DNA of 64,000 nucleotides from the NCBI GenBank assembly GCA_977017575.1, contig CDRNVI010000044.1:1-64000 (forward strand). Direction: 5' to 3'. A model generated the notes under the pieces. The model was not told the DNA's origin. It saw only the letters and a list, made by a program, of their open reading frames with translations, and ran no database searches. Each line of letters starts with the position of its first letter. Positions within the stretch are counted from its first letter, which is position 1. Origin of the DNA: Paramoeba atlantica. Taxonomy: Eukaryota > Discosea. Positions 27,878-39,994 of the stretch are shown here, piece after piece. Made by a program: the position numbers and the translations under genes.

Positions 27878-28470
27878 TCGAACACTTAGCCACTTAGTCA
27901 GAAAGTGGTATATTATTATTATTATATTATTATTAAGCTCGGAATATATCTCCGAATGTCTTATCAGGTGCCCTAGAAGTCGTGCCCGGTTTACCTTATG
28001 TAGTGTGGAGAATAATGGTGTGTCAACGTAAAGGGCAGTAAGAGGTATACTTTTACCACGGTGGTCCAATTTTGGGCAACGACATATGATGCGACGCATT
28101 TTGTTTACCTGAATGTCTACCCAATTTAACGTTTTATCCGTCAATACAAGAGTACCTGAGTTATAGTTCAGAACGGGGTAAACCAGTGTATCGAAAAGGC
28201 GAAGTTTAGTTTTCACAGATAGTGGTGATATCCATATTCCTTGAAATTTTGAGAAGCTTGCCCAGGTAAGCCGCACCCTGTCCCTAATGCACGCCTTGGG
28301 GTCCTGTTCATGAAAAAGGTGCCCTAGGTAACGGTAACTCTCGACGTGTGGAACCTTTCCCAATGTATCGGATATTATTTCTTCGATGTTGTTATTTTTT
28401 CCTATGCTCATCCAGGCGGTTTTGGTGGGCCCAACAGCAATCTTTAAATTCGCAGCAAGAATTGTGCATC
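27878..28470 (-). pseudogene. Family-3 RT thumb fragment (spacer 2)
   Basis: Copy of 22508-23100 with the same 180-codon frame (ATG 28411). Confidence 0.72.
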
Positions 28471-28585
28471 ATAAATATTATAAGAAAGAAAGAAAGCACT
28501 AAGCAAAACAATATCTTCATTCCCCTCTTCTATCTGATATTTGATACGTTCAATTCTATGCACATTCAAAATTCATATGAATACT

Positions 28586-28895
28586 TTTTTTTTTTTTTTT
28601 TTTTTTTTTATCATGCAGTATGACTGCAGAGATTGTCACCTAAGAAAAATACACGCAGATCATGTATAAACCCCGCACAAAACGGGTTTCCCTTAAGCTT
28701 TTCATCATCGCTATATGCTGGCTTCCGTCCAGCTCGGGTTATCGCGGTTTTGAAAAATCGCGAAACTTCCTCGTATTGCTCTTTTGACAAGCTTCTGTCG
28801 ACATTGCGAGGCGGTGGCCTTGTTACCTCCGAAAAGTGAGTTGAGCGCTCGCGTAGAGGAGTTGAGCTTCCCTCTGGCCCCCACTTCGATGACAA
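28586..28895 (-). CDS. Unknown 94-residue ORF ending at a poly(A) (spacer 2)
   Basis: Copy of the ORF at 23240-23524, here 28895-28611, abutting the A tract (T run 28586-28609). Confidence 0.4.
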
Positions 28896-29254
28896 GAAGA
28901 AAGGTTGCCGTGTTAGTCATTTTCCTTTCGAGTATGACCGGTCATAACATAACGAAATTAAATAATCCCACAACACTTCTGTCCTCTCCCAGCTTGCGAA
29001 CGGGTGACGCGGGGACCACCCATTCGCTCGTCCTACTTCCATTTACAACCCAATCGCACGTTGATGTATTTCAGCGGTGCCTACTCCGCCCAAATAAATC
29101 ATAAGGAAATTCCGTATCGCTCACCGTGCCCGTGCTTCTCGATATTCACTGCTACATTGTTTTTTTTGCATATAATTGGGGGGAGTAGTATTGAGTCTAA
29201 CTATTGAGTCTTTTCTGTACCTTGTTGATTTTAATTTTCTATTTTTCTACGCTT

Positions 29255-32200
29255 ATGACACGCCTTTCTCGTACGTCTTCTCGTTTAGATTCCGAAAACA
29301 CGCGGAAAAAGGGCAGCAGAACAACAGTGAACAACGGGAAGTCTCACGGGAGAGTTGAAAAACAACGTACTCAACGAGATCAAAGCAAGACGAACGGAAT
29401 AAAGGTAGCAGAAGAATCAGGATCGCACACGGAGACACCAGTGAAGGTGAAGAAGACTCCAAAGATCAAGATAATAGGTTCCAAAACACTAGCCCCGAAT
29501 TGGGCGGACCATGAGCCTCCGTGTGAAATCACATCGCGGAATCTAATCAAAATCAAAGCCAAGAACTTCCGCATCGGATCTACGAGTCAATCACACGAGA
29601 ACATAGCCCATGACGAAAACCATATCCAAGAGGACCCAGCCAAAGAAATGTCCGAAACAGAAAGCGAGACCAGTGATACAATGTGTCTGGACGACGATGG
29701 ATCGACGCAAGATCGAGTACAGGAGCTAATGACACAGGCCGGCAACAAATCGCCCGACCAAGTGTACAACATCGTTTCCAAGTGGGGCAAGGGTACAGAA
29801 TGTGTGATCGAATGGGGCTTCCGACAGAACACTACAAACTACAAGTCAAACGGCATCGTTGTAGGCAGGACCGTGCGAAAATCAACCGTGAAAGTCAAGA
29901 TTTCATACGAGCCGGCTCTAGGTCACGATGGTCCATGCGGTTTTCTTTATCTTCCACCGTCCAATAAAATCAGAATCTGTAACCTCCAAGCCACTAAGTT
30001 ATTCAAAATCGAGATGCCGACACAAAATTTGGAGGAACAAGCGGAGCACATCTCATGCGAAGACGGTCAGAGTGACCTTGATCCGCTCCCGCCTATGGCT
30101 CAAATAGACCCATCTTTCGCGGTTCATGTTGTGGCGATTTTCCGTGCGATAATTCGGGGATATGCAGCGGCGGAGCTTGACTCAGAAAAAGAGGCGATAT
30201 GGCACAAATTTTTGAATGCGCCTCGCGATTCACTTGCGACAGTACGTCAAGCAATTCGACGAAACCAAAAAGTAGCTCATGTTCGCAACGACCGAGAAAA
30301 CTTGGAAGCTAGAAACTTGAGTGCGGAACAACGGGCGGAGTTAGAAATTGACAGGCGTTCGATCAGGCACGCCCTACAGACGGCGCGGGCAGGAAACCTT
30401 GGCAAAGCAACTCGGATCCTGGACAATGTCTACAAGGAATCAGCTCTCACTCCTGAAGAAAAAGTGCGAAAGCTTCAACAACTTCATCCTGAAGGCGACG
30501 CCATACGAATCCCGGAAGCAGACTTCCCACGGACTGGCGTTGTTGAGAAATCAGAGGTTCGCCTAGCGACCGAAAAATTATCCAGAGGCGCTTCACCAGG
30601 ACCAACCGGCCTGAGTGAAAGCATGATGCGACTGCTCGTAGACGACGAAGAGTCATGTCTTTCACTTTGCCACATGCTTCGGGATGTCATCAACGGCGAA
30701 GTTCCTCTGAATGTGCGAAAACGTCTAACCCGATGCGGAATCATCGCGCTAGCGAAACCTCAAAATGGAATTCGACCTATTGCGATGGGGGATACCATTC
30801 TGAAGATTTGCGGTTCCATCCTTCTACAACGACATGAAAACGCTCTGCAAAATTTTTTCTCCCCAATTCAACGAGGCATTTTGCAAAAAAACGCATGTGA
30901 GTCCATCGTTCACGAACTTTTAAATGAATACGAAGAAGGACATGCTATCCTCACCGTCGATTTTAGCAACGCGTATAATACACCACAACGCAACGCCATT
31001 GCTGAGGCACTCCTTGGTAATCCCATTTTCAAGCCTTTCATGCGCCTATTCTACCTAGAATATGGGATTCCCTCTGAGCTGCTATTTTTTGCGCACAATG
31101 CTCTGTTTGCTACCATCGAAAGCTCTTCAGGAATTCGCCAAGGATCGGCACTTTCATCAATGTACTTCTGCGCACTTTTGCAAGGCCCGCTACGAGAACT
31201 CATGCACCTCTATCCTGACGTGAAGATCCGAGCATACCAAGACGATGTGACTTTGAGCTCCAAAAACGTGCAAGCATTGGAGGCAGCTTTCTTTTACCTG
31301 CGTGAGATCGCCGCAGAGATGAACCTCCGAATTAATTTCCAGAAATGCGATTGGTTTCAGAAGAACATTCCCAACATAGCTCAGCCTCCTCCGTTGGAAA
31401 AACTTGGAGTAAACTTTTGCAGTGATGCGATAAAAGTCTTAGGCGCATACGTAGGTACAGACCAAGTCGTGGAAAATCTGCTGATCAAGAAAATGGAGAA
31501 ACACAAGTGCCTATTCCGCAGGTTGTTGCTTATGGGTCCCAGTAATTTGTCTCTTGCCATTCTCCGCCGTTGTACGATTCCACGGCACGATTACCATCTA
31601 CGAGTACATCGGCCAGGCGCTACTTTCCAACTAGCACAATCCTTCGAGAACCAAGTAAACAAAGTTCTAGAAAAGTGGAGTGGAGCAGACGCAAACGCCC
31701 TGAAACTCGCCGCTCTACCACAGAAACTCGGTGGCCTAGGCTTAATTTCCTCGACTCTGAAGCAAAAACATTTCTTCGAAACTGCCAGCAAATCTATTGA
31801 TGAGCACCTTAAACCCAATAACGCTCCGGTAGATCAGAAAGGCAGCGAAAAAGCTATGAAACAACCGCAAAGTCGAGGAGAGGCAGCGCGCAAGCTATTG
31901 AAAAAGAAGCTAAGTGCAGAACACGATAAACAGATAACTGAGCTGCAGAAGGATTCTCACATGGGACTTTTATTGAAGCGTACAAAGGAATCAAACATGC
32001 ATTTAGAAAGCACCAGCAATTATGTAAACCCGTACCTCTTCCGATACACTTTGATGATGCGTTTGGGCATCGGATTACATAACGCACCGGCCGATGTTAT
32101 ATGCCCTGGATGCTGTGGCCATGAATCTCCTACCAGCATTATACCACACGTCGCAGGATGCTCCCGGTGCTCGGGCATGAATTGCACCAGAAAGCACTCA

Positions 32201-32743
32201 CACATAGTGAGGTACCTCGCAGATTTGTGCTCCAAAGCTGGTCTCCCTTGTATTATCGAACCGCGCATCCATTCTTCGTTTTTCTGTACTAAGTGCAAGT
32301 GTTCCATCTCAGCGGAAGTAGCTGAACATCATCCTTGCAAAGCCCGCAGAATCCGATCCGGTCCTGATCTTGCTATTATGTGGCCCCACATGGGGGAGGT
32401 CCTGTATGATTTTACCGTTGTTCACACTTGTTGCAGCAGCTATGCCAAACAAACAAGTACAGCGCTGATGCAGCACGTGCTCGACAAGAAATTCAAGAAG
32501 TACGTTACGGAGAAAGGCGTAGAAAGCGACTCTTTTCGTTGCCTGGCCGCCTCTGACTGCGGTCTTCTGCACAACGACACCAAAACCCTCCTCAAGGCAT
32601 TATCCCAACGAGCCAAACAAAAGTACGAAGACGTACGTGAGGCCTTCCAACTCGAGATAGAAAAGCTAGCAGCGTATACTATTGTATCGCAGCTCCGCGA
32701 GTATATTCCAGAAGCACATTGGATTGGTGGACTGCGTCAGTGA
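29255..32743 (+). CDS. Family-2 LINE protein (RT and REL endonuclease), copy 3
   Basis: Same 1162-codon protein as copy 2, from ATG 29255. It has two private changes: LEARNLS for LEASNLS (about residue 353) and RCGIIALA for RCRIIALA (about 495, just before the RT core). All catalytic motifs are intact. Poly(A) 32871-32889 follows. Confidence 0.95.
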   Translation: MTRLSRTSSRLDSENTRKKGSRTTVNNGKSHGRVEKQRTQRDQSKTNGIKVAEESGSHTETPVKVKKTPKIKIIGSKTLAPNWADHEPPCEITSRNLIKIKAKNFRIGSTSQSHENIAHDENHIQEDPAKEMSETESETSDTMCLDDDGSTQDRVQELMTQAGNKSPDQVYNIVSKWGKGTECVIEWGFRQNTTNYKSNGIVVGRTVRKSTVKVKISYEPALGHDGPCGFLYLPPSNKIRICNLQATKLFKIEMPTQNLEEQAEHISCEDGQSDLDPLPPMAQIDPSFAVHVVAIFRAIIRGYAAAELDSEKEAIWHKFLNAPRDSLATVRQAIRRNQKVAHVRNDRENLEARNLSAEQRAELEIDRRSIRHALQTARAGNLGKATRILDNVYKESALTPEEKVRKLQQLHPEGDAIRIPEADFPRTGVVEKSEVRLATEKLSRGASPGPTGLSESMMRLLVDDEESCLSLCHMLRDVINGEVPLNVRKRLTRCGIIALAKPQNGIRPIAMGDTILKICGSILLQRHENALQNFFSPIQRGILQKNACESIVHELLNEYEEGHAILTVDFSNAYNTPQRNAIAEALLGNPIFKPFMRLFYLEYGIPSELLFFAHNALFATIESSSGIRQGSALSSMYFCALLQGPLRELMHLYPDVKIRAYQDDVTLSSKNVQALEAAFFYLREIAAEMNLRINFQKCDWFQKNIPNIAQPPPLEKLGVNFCSDAIKVLGAYVGTDQVVENLLIKKMEKHKCLFRRLLLMGPSNLSLAILRRCTIPRHDYHLRVHRPGATFQLAQSFENQVNKVLEKWSGADANALKLAALPQKLGGLGLISSTLKQKHFFETASKSIDEHLKPNNAPVDQKGSEKAMKQPQSRGEAARKLLKKKLSAEHDKQITELQKDSHMGLLLKRTKESNMHLESTSNYVNPYLFRYTLMMRLGIGLHNAPADVICPGCCGHESPTSIIPHVAGCSRCSGMNCTRKHSHIVRYLADLCSKAGLPCIIEPRIHSSFFCTKCKCSISAEVAEHHPCKARRIRSGPDLAIMWPHMGEVLYDFTVVHTCCSSYAKQTSTALMQHVLDKKFKKYVTEKGVESDSFRCLAASDCGLLHNDTKTLLKALSQRAKQKYEDVREAFQLEIEKLAAYTIVSQLREYIPEAHWIGGLRQ

Positions 32744-32929
32744 GTCGACCAACAAGTTCGCACATTAGAAAAGCTCTTAAAAGTTCTTATTATTATTCAC
32801 AACGATTATCCGTGTTTAGAATGCCTGCGAGATTTAGGATAATACGAACGATCTTTGGGAGAAGGCTCAGAAAAAAAAAAAAAAAAAAATAGAATATATT
32901 TTAGAAGAAAGAATTTTTCAGTCTTGAAC

Positions 32930-33246
32930 CATACAAGATATTGGGCGTCCGGTGAAGTCAAGACCTTTGCTTGGCCCGTTCGATTTTGAAGAAATACAAG
33001 ATTTTCGTAGTGAAAGTTCGAGCTCATAGCGGAAACTTTATGAATGAACTCGTGGACAAACTAGCGAACGAGGCAGCAGTCGAACTCGTGCGTGAACCAG
33101 TGAATCCCTCAACCACAGCGTGTAGAGTTATAAATTCTACGGCCGAATGCGGCCATAAGTGCCGTGATAAGGCCTCATGTCTACATTCCTGTTGTAAGCG
33201 ACATTTAGGAGTAGCGAAGGATAATGTCAACATTTCTTTGTCATAA
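32930..33246 (+). pseudogene. Family-3 RNase H C-terminus fragment (spacer 3)
   Basis: Same as 22188-22504. Confidence 0.7.
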
Positions 33247-33249
33247 TAG

Positions 33250-33842
33250 TCGAACACTTAGCCACTTAGTCAGAAAGTGGTATATTATTATTATTATATT
33301 ATTATTAAGCTCGGAATATATCTCCGAATGTCTTATCAGGTGCCCTAGAAGTCGTGCCCGGTTTACCTTATGTAGTGTGGAGAATAATGGTGTGTCAACG
33401 TAAAGGGCAGTAAGAGGTATACTTTTACCACGGTGGTCCAATTTTGGGCAACGACATATGATGCGACGCATTTTGTTTACCTGAATGTCTACCCAATTTA
33501 ACGTTTTATCCGTCAATACAAGAGTACCTGAGTTATAGTTCAGAACGGGGTAAACCAGTGTATCGAAAAGGCGAAGTTTAGTTTTCACAGATAGTGGTGA
33601 TATCCATATTCCTTGAAATTTTGAGAAGCTTGCCCAGGTAAGCCGCACCCTGTCCCTAATGCACGCCTTGGGGTCCTGTTCATGAAAAAGGTGCCCTAGG
33701 TAACGGTAACTCTCGACGTGTGGAACCTTTCCCAATGTATCGGATATTATTTCTTCGATGTTGTTATTTTTTCCTATGCTCATCCAGGCGGTTTTGGTGG
33801 GCCCAACAGCAATCTTTAAATTCGCAGCAAGAATTGTGCATC
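33250..33842 (-). pseudogene. Family-3 RT thumb fragment (spacer 3)
   Basis: Same as 22508-23100, with ATG at 33783. Confidence 0.72.
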
Positions 33843-33957
33843 ATAAATATTATAAGAAAGAAAGAAAGCACTAAGCAAAACAATATCTTCATTCCCCTCT
33901 TCTATCTGATATTTGATACGTTCAATTCTATGCACATTCAAAATTCATATGAATACT

Positions 33958-34265
33958 TTTTTTTTTTTTTTTTTTTTTTATCATGCAGTATGACTGCAGA
34001 GATTGTCACCTAAGAAAAATACACGCAGATCATGTATAAACCCCGCACAAAACGGGTTTCCCTTAAGCTTTTCATCATCGCTATATGCTGGCTTCCGTCC
34101 AGCTCGGGTTATCGCGGTTTTGAAAAATCGCGAAACTTCCTCGTATTGCTCTTTTGACAAGCTTCTGTCGACATTGCGAGGCGGTGGCCTTGTTACCTCC
34201 GAAAAGTGAGTTGAGCGCTCGCGTAGAGGAGTTGAGCTTCCCTCTGGCCCCCACTTCGATGACAA
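33958..34265 (-). CDS. Unknown 94-residue ORF ending at a poly(A) (spacer 3)
   Basis: Copy of 23240-23524, here 34265-33981. Confidence 0.4.
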
Positions 34266-34624
34266 GAAGAAAGGTTGCCGTGTTAGTCATTTTCCTTTCG
34301 AGTATGACCGGTCATAACATAACGAAATTAAATAATCCCACAACACTTCTGTCCTCTCCCAGCTTGCGAACGGGTGACGCGGGGACCACCCATTCGCTCG
34401 TCCTACTTCCATTTACAACCCAATCGCACGTTGATGTATTTCAGCGGTGCCTACTCCGCCCAAATAAATCATAAGGAAATTCCGTATCGCTCACCGTGCC
34501 CGTGCTTCTCGATATTCACTGCTACATTGTTTTTTTTGCATATAATTGGGGGGAGTAGTATTGAGTCTAACTATTGAGTCTTTTCTGTACCTTGTTGATT
34601 TTAATTTTCTATTTTTCTACGCTT

Positions 34625-37600
34625 ATGACACGCCTTTCTCGTACGTCTTCTCGTTTAGATTCCGAAAACACGCGGAAAAAGGGCAGCAGAACAACAGTGA
34701 ACAACGGGAAGTCTCACGGGAGAGTTGAAAAACAACGTACTCAACGAGATCAAAGCAAGACGAACGGAATAAAGGTAGCAGAAGAATCAGGATCGCACAC
34801 GGAGACACCAGTGAAGGTGAAGAAGACTCCAAAGATCAAGATAATAGGTTCCAAAACACTAGCCCCGAATTGGGCGGACCATGAGCCTCCGTGTGAAATC
34901 ACATCGCGGAATCTAATCAAAATCAAAGCCAAGAACTTCCGCATCGGATCTACGAGTCAATCACACGAGAACATAGCCCATGACGAAAACCATATCCAAG
35001 AGGACCCAGCCAAAGAAATGTCCGAAACAGAAAGCGAGACCAGTGATACAATGTGTCTGGACGACGATGGATCGACGCAAGATCGAGTACAGGAGCTAAT
35101 GACACAGGCCGGCAACAAATCGCCCGACCAAGTGTACAACATCGTTTCCAAGTGGGGCAAGGGTACAGAATGTGTGATCGAATGGGGCTTCCGACAGAAC
35201 ACTACAAACTACAAGTCAAACGGCATCGTTGTAGGCAGGACCGTGCGAAAATCAACCGTGAAAGTCAAGATTTCATACGAGCCGGCTCTAGGTCACGATG
35301 GTCCATGCGGTTTTCTTTATCTTCCACCGTCCAATAAAATCAGAATCTGTAACCTCCAAGCCACTAAGTTATTCAAAATCGAGATGCCGACACAAAATTT
35401 GGAGGAACAAGCGGAGCACATCTCATGCGAAGACGGTCAGAGTGACCTTGATCCGCTCCCGCCTATGGCTCAAATAGACCCATCTTTCGCGGTTCATGTT
35501 GTGGCGATTTTCCGTGCGATAATTCGGGGATATGCAGCGGCGGAGCTTGACTCAGAAAAAGAGGCGATATGGCACAAATTTTTGAATGCGCCTCGCGATT
35601 CACTTGCGACAGTACGTCAAGCAATTCGACGAAACCAAAAAGTAGCTCATGTTCGCAACGACCGAGAAAACTTGGAAGCTAGCAACTTGAGTGCGGAACA
35701 ACGGGCGGAGTTAGAAATTGACAGGCGTTCGATCAGGCACGCCCTACAGACGGCGCGGGCAGGAAACCTTGGCAAAGCAACTCGGATCCTGGACAATGTC
35801 TACAAGGAATCAGCTCTCACTCCTGAAGAAAAAGTGCGAAAGCTTCAACAACTTCATCCTGAAGGCGACGCCATACGAATCCCGGAAGCAGACTTCCCAC
35901 GGACTGGCGTTGTTGAGAAATCAGAGGTTCGCCTAGCGACCGAAAAATTATCCAGAGGCGCTTCACCAGGACCAACCGGCCTGAGTGAAAGCATGATGCG
36001 ACTGCTCGTAGACGACGAAGAGTCATGTCTTTCACTTTGCCACATGCTTCGGGATGTCATCAACGGCGAAGTTCCTCTGAATGTGCGAAAACGTCTAACC
36101 CGATGCAGAATCATCGCGCTAGCGAAACCTCAAAATGGAATTCGACCTATTGCGATGGGGGATACCATTCTGAAGATTTGCGGTTCCATCCTTCTACAAC
36201 GACATGAAAACGCTCTGCAAAATTTTTTCTCCCCAATTCAACGAGGCATTTTGCAAAAAAACGCATGTGAGTCCATCGTTCACGAACTTTTAAATGAATA
36301 CGAAGAAGGACATGCTATCCTCACCGTCGATTTTAGCAACGCGTATAATACACCACAACGCAACGCCATTGCTGAGGCACTCCTTGGTAATCCCATTTTC
36401 AAGCCTTTCATGCGCCTATTCTACCTAGAATATGGGATTCCCTCTGAGCTGCTATTTTTTGCGCACAATGCTCTGTTTGCTACCATCGAAAGCTCTTCAG
36501 GAATTCGCCAAGGATCGGCACTTTCATCAATGTACTTCTGCGCACTTTTGCAAGGCCCGCTACGAGAACTCATGCACCTCTATCCTGACGTGAAGATCCG
36601 AGCATACCAAGACGATGTGACTTTGAGCTCCAAAAACGTGCAAGCATTGGAGGCAGCTTTCTTTTACCTGCGTGAGATCGCCGCAGAGATGAACCTCCGA
36701 ATTAATTTCCAGAAATGCGATTGGTTTCAGAAGAACATTCCCAACATAGCTCAGCCTCCTCCGTTGGAAAAACTTGGAGTAAACTTTTGCAGTGATGCGA
36801 TAAAAGTCTTAGGCGCATACGTAGGTACAGACCAAGTCGTGGAAAATCTGCTGATCAAGAAAATGGAGAAACACAAGTGCCTATTCCGCAGGTTGTTGCT
36901 TATGGGTCCCAGTAATTTGTCTCTTGCCATTCTCCGCCGTTGTACGATTCCACGGCACGATTACCATCTACGAGTACATCGGCCAGGCGCTACTTTCCAA
37001 CTAGCACAATCCTTCGAGAACCAAGTAAACAAAGTTCTAGAAAAGTGGAGTGGAGCAGACGCAAACGCCCTGAAACTCGCCGCTCTACCACAGAAACTCG
37101 GTGGCCTAGGCTTAATTTCCTCGACTCTGAAGCAAAAACATTTCTTCGAAACTGCCAGCAAATCTATTGATGAGCACCTTAAACCCAATAACGCTCCGGT
37201 AGATCAGAAAGGCAGCGAAAAAGCTATGAAACAACCGCAAAGTCGAGGAGAGGCAGCGCGCAAGCTATTGAAAAAGAAGCTAAGTGCAGAACACGATAAA
37301 CAGATAACTGAGCTGCAGAAGGATTCTCACATGGGACTTTTATTGAAGCGTACAAAGGAATCAAACATGCATTTAGAAAGCACCAGCAATTATGTAAACC
37401 CGTACCTCTTCCGATACACTTTGATGATGCGTTTGGGCATCGGATTACATAACGCACCGGCCGATGTTATATGCCCTGGATGCTGTGGCCATGAATCTCC
37501 TACCAGCATTATACCACACGTCGCAGGATGCTCCCGGTGCTCGGGCATGAATTGCACCAGAAAGCACTCACACATAGTGAGGTACCTCGCAGATTTGTGC

Positions 37601-38113
37601 TCCAAAGCTGGTCTCCCTTGTATTATCGAACCGCGCATCCATTCTTCGTTTTTCTGTACTAAGTGCAAGTGTTCCATCTCAGCGGAAGTAGCTGAACATC
37701 ATCCTTGCAAAGCCCGCAGAATCCGATCCGGTCCTGATCTTGCTATTATGTGGCCCCACATGGGGGAGGTCCTGTATGATTTTACCGTTGTTCACACTTG
37801 TTGCAGCAGCTATGCCAAACAAACAAGTACAGCGCTGATGCAGCACGTGCTCGACAAGAAATTCAAGAAGTACGTTACGGAGAAAGGCGTAGAAAGCGAC
37901 TCTTTTCGTTGCCTGGCCGCCTCTGACTGCGGTCTTCTGCACAACGACACCAAAACCCTCCTCAAGGCATTATCCCAACGAGCCAAACAAAAGTACGAAG
38001 ACGTACGTGAGGCCTTCCAACTCGAGATAGAAAAGCTAGCAGCGTATACTATTGTATCGCAGCTCCGCGAGTATATTCCAGAAGCACATTGGATTGGTGG
38101 ACTGCGTCAGTGA
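34625..38113 (+). CDS. Family-2 LINE protein (RT and REL endonuclease), copy 4
   Basis: 1162 codons from ATG 34625, with no visible amino acid difference from copy 5. It has the consensus residues at all positions where copies 2 and 3 differ. Poly(A) 38241-38258. Confidence 0.95.
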   Translation: MTRLSRTSSRLDSENTRKKGSRTTVNNGKSHGRVEKQRTQRDQSKTNGIKVAEESGSHTETPVKVKKTPKIKIIGSKTLAPNWADHEPPCEITSRNLIKIKAKNFRIGSTSQSHENIAHDENHIQEDPAKEMSETESETSDTMCLDDDGSTQDRVQELMTQAGNKSPDQVYNIVSKWGKGTECVIEWGFRQNTTNYKSNGIVVGRTVRKSTVKVKISYEPALGHDGPCGFLYLPPSNKIRICNLQATKLFKIEMPTQNLEEQAEHISCEDGQSDLDPLPPMAQIDPSFAVHVVAIFRAIIRGYAAAELDSEKEAIWHKFLNAPRDSLATVRQAIRRNQKVAHVRNDRENLEASNLSAEQRAELEIDRRSIRHALQTARAGNLGKATRILDNVYKESALTPEEKVRKLQQLHPEGDAIRIPEADFPRTGVVEKSEVRLATEKLSRGASPGPTGLSESMMRLLVDDEESCLSLCHMLRDVINGEVPLNVRKRLTRCRIIALAKPQNGIRPIAMGDTILKICGSILLQRHENALQNFFSPIQRGILQKNACESIVHELLNEYEEGHAILTVDFSNAYNTPQRNAIAEALLGNPIFKPFMRLFYLEYGIPSELLFFAHNALFATIESSSGIRQGSALSSMYFCALLQGPLRELMHLYPDVKIRAYQDDVTLSSKNVQALEAAFFYLREIAAEMNLRINFQKCDWFQKNIPNIAQPPPLEKLGVNFCSDAIKVLGAYVGTDQVVENLLIKKMEKHKCLFRRLLLMGPSNLSLAILRRCTIPRHDYHLRVHRPGATFQLAQSFENQVNKVLEKWSGADANALKLAALPQKLGGLGLISSTLKQKHFFETASKSIDEHLKPNNAPVDQKGSEKAMKQPQSRGEAARKLLKKKLSAEHDKQITELQKDSHMGLLLKRTKESNMHLESTSNYVNPYLFRYTLMMRLGIGLHNAPADVICPGCCGHESPTSIIPHVAGCSRCSGMNCTRKHSHIVRYLADLCSKAGLPCIIEPRIHSSFFCTKCKCSISAEVAEHHPCKARRIRSGPDLAIMWPHMGEVLYDFTVVHTCCSSYAKQTSTALMQHVLDKKFKKYVTEKGVESDSFRCLAASDCGLLHNDTKTLLKALSQRAKQKYEDVREAFQLEIEKLAAYTIVSQLREYIPEAHWIGGLRQ

Positions 38114-38298
38114 GTCGACCAACAAGTTCGCACATTAGAAAAGCTCTTAAAAGTTCTTATTATTATTCACAACGATTATCCGTGTTTAGAATGCCTGCGA
38201 GATTTAGGATAATACGAACGATCTTTGGGAGAAGGCTCAGAAAAAAAAAAAAAAAAAATAGAATATATTTTAGAAGAAAGAATTTTTCAGTCTTGAAC

Positions 38299-38615
38299 CA
38301 TACAAGATATTGGGCGTCCGGTGAAGTCAAGACCTTTGCTTGGCCCGTTCGATTTTGAAGAAATACAAGATTTTCGTAGTGAAAGTTCGAGCTCATAGCG
38401 GAAACTTTATGAATGAACTCGTGGACAAACTAGCGAACGAGGCAGCAGTCGAACTCGTGCGTGAACCAGTGAATCCCTCAACCACAGCGTGTAGAGTTAT
38501 AAATTCTACGGCCGAATGCGGCCATAAGTGCCGTGATAAGGCCTCATGTCTACATTCCTGTTGTAAGCGACATTTAGGAGTAGCGAAGGATAATGTCAAC
38601 ATTTCTTTGTCATAA
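38299..38615 (+). pseudogene. Family-3 RNase H C-terminus fragment (spacer 4)
   Basis: Same as 22188-22504. Confidence 0.7.
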
Positions 38616-38618
38616 TAG

Positions 38619-39211
38619 TCGAACACTTAGCCACTTAGTCAGAAAGTGGTATATTATTATTATTATATTATTATTAAGCTCGGAATATATCTCCGAATGT
38701 CTTATCAGGTGCCCTAGAAGTCGTGCCCGGTTTACCTTATGTAGTGTGGAGAATAATGGTGTGTCAACGTAAAGGGCAGTAAGAGGTATACTTTTACCAC
38801 GGTGGTCCAATTTTGGGCAACGACATATGATGCGACGCATTTTGTTTACCTGAATGTCTACCCAATTTAACGTTTTATCCGTCAATACAAGAGTACCTGA
38901 GTTATAGTTCAGAACGGGGTAAACCAGTGTATCGAAAAGGCGAAGTTTAGTTTTCACAGATAGTGGTGATATCCATATTCCTTGAAATTTTGAGAAGCTT
39001 GCCCAGGTAAGCCGCACCCTGTCCCTAATGCACGCCTTGGGGTCCTGTTCATGAAAAAGGTGCCCTAGGTAACGGTAACTCTCGACGTGTGGAACCTTTC
39101 CCAATGTATCGGATATTATTTCTTCGATGTTGTTATTTTTTCCTATGCTCATCCAGGCGGTTTTGGTGGGCCCAACAGCAATCTTTAAATTCGCAGCAAG
39201 AATTGTGCATC
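38619..39211 (-). pseudogene. Family-3 RT thumb fragment (spacer 4)
   Basis: Same as 22508-23100, with ATG at 39152. Confidence 0.72.
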
Positions 39212-39325
39212 ATAAATATTATAAGAAAGAAAGAAAGCACTAAGCAAAACAATATCTTCATTCCCCTCTTCTATCTGATATTTGATACGTTCAATTCTAT
39301 GCACATTCAAAATTCATATGAATAC

Positions 39326-39635
39326 TTTTTTTTTTTTTTTTTTTTTTTTATCATGCAGTATGACTGCAGAGATTGTCACCTAAGAAAAATACACGCAGAT
39401 CATGTATAAACCCCGCACAAAACGGGTTTCCCTTAAGCTTTTCATCATCGCTATATGCTGGCTTCCGTCCAGCTCGGGTTATCGCGGTTTTGAAAAATCG
39501 CGAAACTTCCTCGTATTGCTCTTTTGACAAGCTTCTGTCGACATTGCGAGGCGGTGGCCTTGTTACCTCCGAAAAGTGAGTTGAGCGCTCGCGTAGAGGA
39601 GTTGAGCTTCCCTCTGGCCCCCACTTCGATGACAA
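39326..39635 (-). CDS. Unknown 94-residue ORF ending at a poly(A) (spacer 4)
   Basis: Copy of 23240-23524, here 39635-39351. Confidence 0.4.
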
Positions 39636-39994
39636 GAAGAAAGGTTGCCGTGTTAGTCATTTTCCTTTCGAGTATGACCGGTCATAACATAACGAAATTA
39701 AATAATCCCACAACACTTCTGTCCTCTCCCAGCTTGCGAACGGGTGACGCGGGGACCACCCATTCGCTCGTCCTACTTCCATTTACAACCCAATCGCACG
39801 TTGATGTATTTCAGCGGTGCCTACTCCGCCCAAATAAATCATAAGGAAATTCCGTATCGCTCACCGTGCCCGTGCTTCTCGATATTCACTGCTACATTGT
39901 TTTTTTTGCATATAATTGGGGGGAGTAGTATTGAGTCTAACTATTGAGTCTTTTCTGTACCTTGTTGATTTTAATTTTCTATTTTTCTACGCTT

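Larger units (their letters stand above)
27518..29210 (+). repeat. Spacer 2 of the tandem array
   Basis: Same parts in the same order as 22148-23839, including the 40-nt junction sequence at its start. It shows one difference from spacer 1 in the minus RT fragment (TTTTACCACGG here, TTTTCCCACGG at 22681) and a longer T run (28586-28609). Confidence 0.93.
32890..34580 (+). repeat. Spacer 3 of the tandem array
   Basis: Same composite as spacers 1 and 2. The T run is shorter (33958-33979). Confidence 0.93.
38259..39950 (+). repeat. Spacer 4 of the tandem array
   Basis: Same composite as the other spacers, starting with the 40-nt junction sequence. Confidence 0.93.
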